DNA of 64,000 nucleotides. Source: Thermoproteota archaeon. Its GTDB lineage: Archaea > Korarchaeota > Korarchaeia > Korarchaeales > Korarchaeaceae. This document shows positions 16,028-23,211 of the stretch, piece after piece. A program made the translations under genes and the position numbers. The DNA lies in the NCBI GenBank assembly GCA_027491415.1, contig JAOZFH010000056.1, positions 1-64,000 of the forward strand. The letters run 5' to 3'. The notes under the pieces were generated by a model, which was not told the origin of the DNA, did no database searches, and saw only the letters and a list, made by a program, of their open reading frames with translations. The stretch's first letter is position 1. Each line of letters starts with the position of its first letter.

Positions 16028-17741
16028 ACTGATGTCTGCGGAATGATCTGTACTCAGCCGCAGATAGGATGGCTTTTCCAACGGCCAGAACGTTGTCGCT
16101 GCAGTCTACGACTATAACTTCGCTTCCGGGCCTTATCTCCGGATCAACCTCCTTGACGAACTTCACGAACACCGTCGTGCCCCTGGCCACCCTATCGGCG
16201 TACTCGTCCCTCACCACAACCCTCCCCTTTGGCCACGGAAGGGCCTTGATCAGCCTGATCGCTCCTTCTAAAGAGGGGACGAACATGCCGTCAGCCGGCC
16301 TTATGCTACCCACCCTAGTCTCTCCGTCGTACACATCGCGGGGCATTCCAGTCGCCCTCGACCGAGTGAGCCGAAGAGATCGAAAGGCTGCCGGTGCTTT
16401 AACGCCAAACTGATACTGGAGAATGGCTGAGATCAGTTCCGAGTCACTGGGGGACGCCGAGGGCTCGGTCCAACCCGGGACAATGGACTGTCCGAATGGA
16501 TACGTGTATCTGAGGCCGATGGGCACCTTGCCAAAAATAGGGTGCTCGAAGACCCGACCTCCCGCGGAAACCCTCTTCAAAGCCTTCTTAGCTCGAATGA
16601 TCTCGGGTCTGTGCTCGGACTCGGGCCCGGAGTAGAAGAGGCCGTGGAATTTGGTGAACGGCTCCCTCTCCTCCAGGATGTCCCGGTACTTCGAGAGTGC
16701 CCACTGGAGGGCCTCTAAGAGTCGCGGGTGGGCTCTTACCCTCTCCTGAACGAGTTCCCACAGCCACTGGCCCCTTATTGCCTCTCTGATCAGCCTCATC
16801 TCGCTCAGCAGGACGTGGAGGTTATGCTTTGATAGCAACGAGACCCTCTCCGCCTTGGGGAGGGATTTTATCTCCCTGGGGGTCCAGTTCGAGCAGACGG
16901 GGCAATCGCAGGGAAACTCTTCAAGCTCGTCTAAGAGGAGGGTTCCGTGTGGAGTCATGTACCGCCCACTCTCCGCGAACAGGGCGTAAGAGGCTGAATC
17001 AAAGCTGTCTGCCCCCAGCGCTGTGAACAGGGCCAGCGCCGATGGGAGGCCAACCCCCCAGAAGTGTATCGGCCTACCAGCCGGGAGCCACCTTCTGATT
17101 GTGAGGAGGAGATCGACCTGGACCTTGAAGTCGTAGGTCTCCAGGGCCACCTTAAGAGAGCCGGCGCCGTAGTAGTCGAACCCTAGGGCGGCCATCTCCC
17201 TGGCGGTGTACCCTATCAGGTCCCAATGGGTGGATCCCTGCGGGGTTCCAATCCAGAGGGTGCCTTGGAGTTCGTCCCTGTGCTCTCTCCACTCCCTCGC
17301 GCTGCGGACGGTCATCCTCACGCCATCGAGGGCTTCCCTCCTGGGGAGGTGGGATGCCATGGGAACGTCCACTATTGACGCGACGTCCGATCCTATGGCG
17401 TGCTGGAACCTGAGCATGTCTAGGTTGGTGGCCTCTATCCCGCCGAACCTGTAGATCTGGTAGGCACCCGAGTCCGTGAATACTATGCCGTCGAATCCAA
17501 GCAGGCCGTGGACGCCCCGTTCCAGGGCTACCTCTCTCAGGCGCGGGGTCCTCCATATTATGTAGGAGTTCGTGAATATCGCCTGGGCGCCCACCCTCCT
17601 CATCTCCGAGGGCGAGACGTAGGGCTTGTTGGGATTGTACACTGGTAGGAATGCGGGGAGTCTGAGCTTTCCGCTCTTCGTCTCGAGCTCAGCGAGCCTA
17701 GCTGAAGCGTCGGATGCCCTCACTCTTAAGTCTCCCAGCAT
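15975..17741 (-). CDS. tgtA: Archaeal tRNA-guanine transglycosylase (archaeosine TGT) with PUA domain
   Basis: Exchanges guanine-15 of tRNA for preQ0 in archaeosine synthesis. The catalytic domain shows FTNSYIIWR, DGIVFTDSGAYQIYRFG with the conserved Asp, and the zinc site CDCPVC plus a downstream His (SKHNLH). The C-terminal PUA domain (~505-580, DEYADRVARGTTVFVKFV ... VIVVDCSDNVLAVGKAI) binds the tRNA end. 588 residues is normal for the fused archaeal form. ATG 17741 is preceded by a TATA-like TTTATTTTC at ~17768-17777 on the minus strand. It is convergent with and overlaps cofE by 53 bases. Confidence 0.95.
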   Translation of the reverse strand: MLGDLRVRASDASARLAELETKSGKLRLPAFLPVYNPNKPYVSPSEMRRVGAQAIFTNSYIIWRTPRLREVALERGVHGLLGFDGIVFTDSGAYQIYRFGGIEATNLDMLRFQHAIGSDVASIVDVPMASHLPRREALDGVRMTVRSAREWREHRDELQGTLWIGTPQGSTHWDLIGYTAREMAALGFDYYGAGSLKVALETYDFKVQVDLLLTIRRWLPAGRPIHFWGVGLPSALALFTALGADSFDSASYALFAESGRYMTPHGTLLLDELEEFPCDCPVCSNWTPREIKSLPKAERVSLLSKHNLHVLLSEMRLIREAIRGQWLWELVQERVRAHPRLLEALQWALSKYRDILEEREPFTKFHGLFYSGPESEHRPEIIRAKKALKRVSAGGRVFEHPIFGKVPIGLRYTYPFGQSIVPGWTEPSASPSDSELISAILQYQFGVKAPAAFRSLRLTRSRATGMPRDVYDGETRVGSIRPADGMFVPSLEGAIRLIKALPWPKGRVVVRDEYADRVARGTTVFVKFVKEVDPEIRPGSEVIVVDCSDNVLAVGKAILSAAEYRSFRRHQFIRLRHHSLPRETSGEG

Positions 17742-17794
17742 GCGGATTCCTAGCGATGGAACTACGGGGAAAATAAATGAAGGGGGGCGGGGGG

Positions 17795-18031
17795 TTATGC
17801 GTCGTAGCCGTCGCCGTGGTTCTCAAGGAAAAGAAGTCCCTTTTTGGTGATGAAGACTCGTTCCCCTCTGAACCTCCTCTGCCGTGCGATCCAACCCATC
17901 TCTGACAAGAAGCCCAGGACTTGCTCCCTGTCCACCCTGCTTGGGATTAGTTCAGAGGCGACAACACCTTCGTCACCGGCGTAAGCCAGTCGCCGGAGAA
18001 TCTTCAGGTGTGCGTTCAGTATTATCCTCAA
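17795..18031 (-). CDS. Small winged-helix DNA-binding protein
   Basis: A 78-residue protein consisting of a single winged helix: helix 1 NAHLKILRRLAYAGDEGVV, recognition region SRVDREQVLGFLSEMGWIA, then the wing RRFRGERVFITKKGLLFLE. It is probably a small transcription regulator, or a domain acting with a partner. The TTG 18031 start has a GGTGGGGG site just upstream. It lies head-to-tail upstream of tgtA (53 bases between), so it could share a transcript with it. No precise family recognised. Confidence 0.7.
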   Translation of the reverse strand: MRIILNAHLKILRRLAYAGDEGVVASELIPSRVDREQVLGFLSEMGWIARQRRFRGERVFITKKGLLFLENHGDGYDA

Positions 18032-18145
18032 TTTCCCCCACCGGGCACACTTTTTGGACGTTTAAGCCCGGGAGACGCCGCCCATATGGGCGGGACGACG
18101 TTACTATACGGCCCCAAATAAAAAGATTCACGCTCTGAGTTCGGC

Positions 18146-18281
18146 TCGACCGAGGGCGGTGGGAGATCACACAGATCGTCCAAGGCGGATCGCTGGTCTG
18201 GTGTTCGAGGCGCTGCTTAGTTTGGCCTAGCGGCTGCGGGAGGTTCGTCTCCTGACGATGGAGGGCTCAGGTCACACTTTT
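18146..18281 (+). ncRNA. Candidate structured non-coding RNA upstream of trmI
   Basis: There is no convincing gene in this gap. A clear TATA-like AAATAAAAAG at 18116-18125 predicts a start near 18146, and a T5 run ends the stretch at ~18277-18281. In between the DNA is GC-rich with several small hairpins (GCTGCT/AGCGGC near 18210-18235; GGAG/CTCC and CTCC/GGAG around 18240-18262). An ACA lies a few bases before the T-run, and a TGACGAT loop could form a kink-loop, loosely like an H/ACA guide RNA. A long trmI leader is the alternative. Confidence 0.25.
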
Positions 18282-18307
18282 TGACTGCGAAGTTCACGTC
18301 CTCCTTG

Positions 18308-19087
18308 ATGGCCGTTGAAATAACGGAGGGAGACCTCGCCCTCCTCGTATTCGAGAGAAGGAGGAAGGGTCCCAAGAAGTATCTGGTGAGGATAGAGAGA
18401 GGGAAGGTATTCCACACGCACCTGGGTCCCGTCGACCTAGGGGAGCTGATCGGCCGTCGCTGGGGATGCTCCGTGGAGGTCAAGAAGGGAATCGCGAGGG
18501 TGTTCCGCCCGACCACTGCCGACATCATGGAGAAGCTCGGTAGGAAGACGCAGATCATCTACCCCAAGGACGCCGCCTACATGATCATCAAGAGCGGGGT
18601 GAGGCCTGGCGACCTAGTAGTTGAGGGTGGAACGGGGTCTGGATCGCTCGCGTACGCTCTCTCGCTGTCGGTTGGGCCTACGGGAAAGGTCGTCAGCTAT
18701 GAGGTGAATCCGAAGTTCCACGAGATGGCCAAGGAGAACTTGAGGAGGTTGGGGGTCAGGAATGTGGAGCTGAAGTTGGGGGACCTCAGAACCGACATCG
18801 CCGAAAGGGACGTCGACGCGATGTTCTTGGACATGGCGGCGCCGTGGGAGGTGCTTCCGGCGGCCAGGGAAGTTCTGAAGCCCGGCGCCCCGCTGGCCGT
18901 CTTCGTCCCCTCTTGCGAGCAGATCAAGAAGTTCGCGGTGGCCGCCAGAGATGAGGGCTTCGGACACATCGAGGTGGTCGAGGTTCTAGTTCGGGGTTAT
19001 GAGGTAAACGAGCAGAGAACCCGTCCAGCGTCCAGAATGATCGCCCACACCGGGTTTGTCGTAACAGCCAGGAAGCTGGTGGATTGA
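18308..19087 (+). CDS. trmI: tRNA (adenine-N1)-methyltransferase TrmI
   Basis: SAM-dependent methyltransferase making m1A57/58 in the tRNA T loop, as a tetramer. The N-terminal small domain ends at RVFRPTTADIMEKLGRKTQIIYPKDA. The SAM-binding motif is VVEGGTGSGSLAYALS (~104-119), followed by VVSYEVNPKFHEMAKENL, VDAMFLDMAAPWEVL (motif IV) and RMIAHTGFVVTARK at the end. I prefer ATG 18308 because family members begin with a short segment before EGDLALL; the frame also allows TTG 18281. Upstream lies a possible small RNA or leader. It ends 3 bases before the convergent zinc-ribbon gene. Confidence 0.93.
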   Translation: MAVEITEGDLALLVFERRRKGPKKYLVRIERGKVFHTHLGPVDLGELIGRRWGCSVEVKKGIARVFRPTTADIMEKLGRKTQIIYPKDAAYMIIKSGVRPGDLVVEGGTGSGSLAYALSLSVGPTGKVVSYEVNPKFHEMAKENLRRLGVRNVELKLGDLRTDIAERDVDAMFLDMAAPWEVLPAAREVLKPGAPLAVFVPSCEQIKKFAVAARDEGFGHIEVVEVLVRGYEVNEQRTRPASRMIAHTGFVVTARKLVD

Positions 19088-19089
19088 CC

Positions 19090-19449
19090 TTAGCGTCCGT
19101 CTCCCGTCTCGCCCGTGAGCAGTCTGAACCTCCCGACCCCCTCCTCGGCCAGCTCGACCGGCGCCTCAAACAACCTCTCTAGGTCAACCCTGAAGATTCC
19201 CGGCTCAAGCTGAAATATTGGAGCCACGGGCTTCATTTTTGTCGCAATCGGGACACAGAACCTCTTCCTCTCAGAATTCTCTCCCTTCGCGGCCCTGGAG
19301 TCGTGCACCAAGCTGCGGTACGCCATGATTAGGATCTCGCTCGAGCCGCAAGCTGGGCACCTCTCCGGCGGAGAGTCCTCCGGGTCGAACGTCTCGGAGT
19401 ATCCGCACCAAGGGCATACCAAGATCAGGGTGTATCCCACCGTGGTCAC
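19090..19449 (-). CDS. Zinc-ribbon protein linked to Era-like GTPase (COG3364-like)
   Basis: 119 residues. The N-terminal zinc ribbon has CPWCGYSETF and CPACGS about 20 residues apart, and a mixed basic C-terminal part ends PVELAEEGVGRFRLL. Archaeal genomes often carry a zinc-ribbon protein of this kind next to DUF2073 and an Era-like GTPase. The same three-gene order is seen here, 46 bases behind DUF2073 on the minus strand, so I assign it to that set. Function unknown. The ribbon and the RNA-linked GTPase suggest ribosome assembly or RNA handling. The start is GTG 19449. Confidence 0.6.
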   Translation of the reverse strand: MTTVGYTLILVCPWCGYSETFDPEDSPPERCPACGSSEILIMAYRSLVHDSRAAKGENSERKRFCVPIATKMKPVAPIFQLEPGIFRVDLERLFEAPVELAEEGVGRFRLLTGETGDGR

Positions 19450-19495
19450 CTCACAGCGTCATGGTGATGGTATCTCTCCTCTTCTTGAGGACCAC

Positions 19496-19738
19496 TTACC
19501 CGGGAGCGATTACCATCGGTCCCTCCCGCCCCAGGGTCTCTACCTTGATCCCCAGTCCGTCATGACCATCTCCGTGTAGGAGGGCCTCCTGAATCAGCAA
19601 GAGCATCTCCGACATGTTTGGCCTGACTATGACCAGCGTCCTTCTGTTTTTGAGTACTTCCTGGAGGATCTCGCGGGCGCGCCCTCCTCGGGGCATTTCG
19701 CTGAGGACAAGCACCTCTCTTCTCGCTTTTAATCTCAA
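19496..19738 (-). CDS. DUF2073-like protein
   Basis: 80 residues with the DUF2073 pattern: a helix ending AREILQEVLKNRRTLVIVRP, then NMSEMLLLIQEALL, then GLGIKVETLG. The family has no known biochemical role but is conserved beside an Era-like GTPase in archaea. The start is TTG 19738, overlapping the GTPase stop as TTGA, so translation is coupled. I am moderately sure of the family; the co-conserved neighbours raise the likelihood. Confidence 0.6.
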   Translation of the reverse strand: MRLKARREVLVLSEMPRGGRAREILQEVLKNRRTLVIVRPNMSEMLLLIQEALLHGDGHDGLGIKVETLGREGPMVIAPG

Positions 19739-20388
19739 GAGCCCTCACCTCTGCTAACCAGCTCGTAGATTTTCCTGTACAGCATGTCTATGTGCGTGCC
19801 CCTCAGGGCCGACACCGGAACGGATATCTTCTCGGGATAGGACTCGGCCACCTTCCAGGGTCGGGCGTAGGGGAGATCGATCTTGTTCGCCACGAGTATG
19901 TGCGGAATTCCCTTCGCCTCGACGTGGCTCAGGAGCAGGAGGTTCACCTGGCTCAGAGGATCCTTGGCTGAGTCTAGGACTATTAGGGCCACGTCTACGT
20001 TGTCAAGCGACTTTATGGCCTCAACAACGCCGCGTGCGGCCTCTTCTGCTCTCCTTATGGCCTCGTCCTTCGTGAAGCCGAACCTCAGGAAGGTTCTGTA
20101 GCTGATGTGGGTGGCAATGCCCGGGGTGTCGATTATGTCCATTACTATCGCCTTGCCTCCGTTGCCCTGGAGCCTCGCTCTGACCCCCTTGGCTATCTGA
20201 ATGGTCCGAGTCTCGTGTGGAACCTTGCTGACCGATCCGAGGTCTTTCCCAGTGAAGTCCCTGGTCATGCGGTTGGCGAGGGTTGTCTTGCCGGAGTTCA
20301 CCGGACCGTAGATTCCCAAGGCTATCTTCTGCCTCTCCTGCGATCCGAGCAAGAAGTTTAACAGCTTCCTGACAGCTTCCCCGAACAA
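19735..20388 (-). CDS. Era-like GTP-binding protein
   Basis: A 217-residue small GTPase. G1 is GPVNSGKTTL (~residues 28-37), a switch region lies around SVSKVPHETRTIQ, G3 is DTPG (~88-91), G4 is NKID (~168-171) and G5 SAL (~193-195). Unlike bacterial Era it has no KH domain. The GxxNSGKTT P-loop and the cluster with DUF2073 and a zinc-ribbon protein match the archaeal Era-like group, which is suspected but not shown to act in ribosome biogenesis. TTG 20388 is the first plausible start, with GGGGGAGCC upstream. Confidence 0.85.
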   Translation of the reverse strand: MFGEAVRKLLNFLLGSQERQKIALGIYGPVNSGKTTLANRMTRDFTGKDLGSVSKVPHETRTIQIAKGVRARLQGNGGKAIVMDIIDTPGIATHISYRTFLRFGFTKDEAIRRAEEAARGVVEAIKSLDNVDVALIVLDSAKDPLSQVNLLLLSHVEAKGIPHILVANKIDLPYARPWKVAESYPEKISVPVSALRGTHIDMLYRKIYELVSRGEGS

Positions 20389-20490
20389 AGCTGGCTCCCC
20401 CTGCCGATGGGTGAGGGGCCCGCCCTCCAGGATGCACCTAACGGCGGTGGAATAATTATGTGGCTGCGCGCACGTAATACCGACGTCAGA

Positions 20491-21846
20491 TCACGCTCTG
20501 AGCGTCACCCGCTCGCCGACTCGAGGCACGTAGGAGAGGGTGCCCTTTGACTCAAGCTTCATGCTGAGTTGGCGGGACTTCTCCGGCTCTCCGTGGACTA
20601 CGAACACCTCCCTAACACCGGGTATGTGGGAGAGAAACGCGATTAGGCCGCTCTGATCCGAGTGCGCCGAGAACTCCGCAAATTCCACCCTCGCCTTGAC
20701 CTCTATCTCGTCGCCCTCGCCGAGGGTGAGCCTCCTCTGGCCCTCGAGTAGGGCTCTCCCCCTCGTCCCCCTGACCTGATACCCCGTCAGGTAGATGAGG
20801 TTCCTCGAGTCGCCAGCGAGGCCGCGCAGGTAGTCTACCACCGGCCCTCCCTGGAGCATCCCTGAGGTCGTTACCACTATGTAGGGCTCCGTGATCTCCA
20901 AGATCTCCTTCCGGTCGCGGACCTCCTCCACAAGCTCGTGGTCGAATGGACTCCTCTTGGACAGGCGAACCTTCCTCTGGAGTTCTGGCCTGAGCCAGCT
21001 CCAGTAGAGGGAGTAGATCCTATTTATCGTCACTATCATGCCGTCCACGAATATCGGAGTTGGAGGCAGCGACCCGCTGTCTATGTGGGCCAGGAGGGTC
21101 AGCAGCACCTCTTGGGCTCGGCCCAGCGCGAAGCATGGGATTATCACCTTGCCCCCTCGCAACACGGTCTCCCTCACGTCGGTGATGAACTTCCTCTCCA
21201 CCTTCTTCCTCGCTGGGTGAGCGTCCCCGTCCCCACCGTAGGTGGACTCGATTATCACGTAGTCCGTGGGAGGAATGTCCGTGTCGGCCCCGGACAAGGT
21301 TCTAGTTCCCCCGAGATTCAGGTCGCCCGTGTAGAGAATGCTAAACGCGTCGGGTATCTCTATCCTGACCATGACGCTCCCCAAGACGTGGCCTGCATCG
21401 TAGAGCGTGATGGTGGCGTCGCCTATCTCGAAGGGCGACCTCAAGCTCACTGGGTGCTCTAGGCTCCTCAGCCTCATGACGTCCTCGTTCTCGTAGGGCT
21501 TATCCTCACCGCTCTGCTCCTGAAGCGCGAGAAAATCAACCAGGAGCAGCTCAGACACGTCTCTGGTTGGCGGGGTGCTGTAGATGGGGCACCCCGTGTC
21601 CCTCACCAGCGCGGGTGAGAACCCGCTGTGGTCGAGGTGGGCGTGGGTGACTATCAGCGCCTCCACCTCCCCTCTGGGCCGGAGGGGATACCTGTCCTCG
21701 GCTGTCTTCGCGCCGACATGGACGCCCGAGTCGAGGATCAGGGACTTAGACCCGAGTCCCAGCTCCACGCTGGATCGGCCGACCTCCCTAGCTCCTCCTA
21801 GGAATCTGAGGTAGAAGTCCCCCTCCAACCCACGCCCCCCGGTCAA
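20491..21846 (-). CDS. Beta-CASP metallo-beta-lactamase RNase (aCPSF2-like)
   Basis: 451 residues. Metallo-beta-lactamase motif 2 is THAHLDHSG (~65-73), motif 3 is DAGHVLGS, and motif 4 is YTGDLNLGG. The beta-CASP motifs follow: the A-region Glu (IESTYGG), PCFALGRAQE, VVTTSGMLQGG and HSDQ/VHGEP near the C-terminus. It lacks the N-terminal KH domains of aCPSF1/FttA, so it is the shorter aCPSF2-type nuclease that trims RNA ends. It starts at TTG 21846, overlapping the purB stop as TTGA; TTG 21828 is an alternative start. It is the last gene of the gins-mcm-hel308-purB run. Confidence 0.88.
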   Translation of the reverse strand: MTGGRGLEGDFYLRFLGGAREVGRSSVELGLGSKSLILDSGVHVGAKTAEDRYPLRPRGEVEALIVTHAHLDHSGFSPALVRDTGCPIYSTPPTRDVSELLLVDFLALQEQSGEDKPYENEDVMRLRSLEHPVSLRSPFEIGDATITLYDAGHVLGSVMVRIEIPDAFSILYTGDLNLGGTRTLSGADTDIPPTDYVIIESTYGGDGDAHPARKKVERKFITDVRETVLRGGKVIIPCFALGRAQEVLLTLLAHIDSGSLPPTPIFVDGMIVTINRIYSLYWSWLRPELQRKVRLSKRSPFDHELVEEVRDRKEILEITEPYIVVTTSGMLQGGPVVDYLRGLAGDSRNLIYLTGYQVRGTRGRALLEGQRRLTLGEGDEIEVKARVEFAEFSAHSDQSGLIAFLSHIPGVREVFVVHGEPEKSRQLSMKLESKGTLSYVPRVGERVTLRA

Positions 21847-23207
21847 CCGGATATCGCCGCCCTGGCCGCCTCCTCTGCCCTGTCTAGGGCGGCCCTCGCG
21901 AGCTCGGGTCCCTCGCCGAGGTACGTAGAGGGTTCCATCAGGGCGTCTATCTCCTCGAGAGAGAGCAGCGAGGTAACCTCGGGCGAGGCCTTTAGGACCT
22001 CCGCCAGCTGCTTCTTCTCCGAGATGGCCCGCATCGCCAGGGATCTGACGAGTTCGTGGGCCCTCTGCCGACCGAGTCCTTTCCTGGCCAGCTCCAGCAT
22101 GACCCGCTCCGACATTATCAGGCTGGCGACCCTCCTCAGGTTTGACTCGATGGCCTCCCTCCTGATCCTTAGGCCTGAGACCACCTTGATCATGGTTTCC
22201 AGCTGCTCGTCTAGAAGGAGAAAGGCCTCCGGCACGATTATTCTCTCCGTAGAGCTATTCGTGAGGTCCCTCTCGTGCTCCAGGACCACGTTCTCGAGGG
22301 CGGCCACCGCGAGCCCCCTCATGACCCTGGCCAGCCCGCAGACCTTCTCCGACATTATGGGGTTTCTCTTGTGGGGCATCGTGCTGGATCCCACCTGTCT
22401 CCGCTCCTCAAACGGCTCCTCAACCTCCCCGATCTCCGTCCTCTGGAGGTTCCTCACCTCGTTGGCCATTAGGTCGAGCGTCGACGAGATCAGCGCCAAA
22501 GTGGTTATGAGCTCGGCCAGCGAGTCGCGTGGAACCACTTGAGTGGATATCTCAGAGGGTTCAAGCCCTAGAATCTCCATAACCCTCTCCTGGATCCTCC
22601 TGCCGACTCCCTGGAGGCCGGCCATTGTGCCCACGGCTCCGGCTATCTTGCCCCTGGCGGCCCTATCCTCTGCGGTCGCCAGCCTATCCAGGTTTCGGAC
22701 GAGGATCGAGCTCCACACGGCGAACTTGAAGCCGAAGGGTATTGGGAGGGCTGCCATCCCGTGAGTCCTCCCGAGCGCAACCAGGTCGAGCGTCTCTCGA
22801 CCCCTGCGAACCACTTCGAGCGTGAGCCTGGCCAGCTTCTCGCGGATTATCCCGCAGGCCCTCTTGATCTGAAGGGCCAAGACGGTGTCCAAGATGTCGT
22901 TTGAAGTCACTCCGAAGTGGACATATTCCCCCAGAGGCCCGGAGGCTTCGGCAAGAGCCAGCACGACCGCCATCGTCTCGTGTTTGACCTCCCCCTCCAG
23001 TTCGAGTATTCTCTCGACTCTCACTCTGCCCTCCCGAACGGCTGATTCGATTGCCTCTGCCGCCTCTCTTGGGATCAGACCCTCTTCCGCTTCCGCTCTC
23101 GCTAGGGCAGCTTCTACCTCTAGCATCAATTTGTACCGATTGTGGACATCGAAGATCTCTCGCATCTGAGGCGATCCGTATCTATACTCCACCGGGTGTA
23201 CGGGCAA
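21843..23207 (-). CDS. purB: Adenylosuccinate lyase
   Basis: Cleaves SAICAR and adenylosuccinate in purine synthesis. Fumarase/aspartase-superfamily features: FGVTSNDILDTVLAL (~97-111), ALGRTHGMAALPIPFGFKF with the catalytic His, and the signature loop GSSTMPHKRNPIMSEKV (~275-291) holding the catalytic Ser. The 454-residue length is typical. TTG 23207 follows GAGGTGACG, which overlaps the hel308 stop four bases upstream, so purB is translated from the replication/repair operon. The functional reason for this pairing is not obvious; supply of purine nucleotides for replication is a guess. Confidence 0.96.
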   Translation of the reverse strand: MPVHPVEYRYGSPQMREIFDVHNRYKLMLEVEAALARAEAEEGLIPREAAEAIESAVREGRVRVERILELEGEVKHETMAVVLALAEASGPLGEYVHFGVTSNDILDTVLALQIKRACGIIREKLARLTLEVVRRGRETLDLVALGRTHGMAALPIPFGFKFAVWSSILVRNLDRLATAEDRAARGKIAGAVGTMAGLQGVGRRIQERVMEILGLEPSEISTQVVPRDSLAELITTLALISSTLDLMANEVRNLQRTEIGEVEEPFEERRQVGSSTMPHKRNPIMSEKVCGLARVMRGLAVAALENVVLEHERDLTNSSTERIIVPEAFLLLDEQLETMIKVVSGLRIRREAIESNLRRVASLIMSERVMLELARKGLGRQRAHELVRSLAMRAISEKKQLAEVLKASPEVTSLLSLEEIDALMEPSTYLGEGPELARAALDRAEEAARAAISG

Positions 23208-23211
23208 GGCG

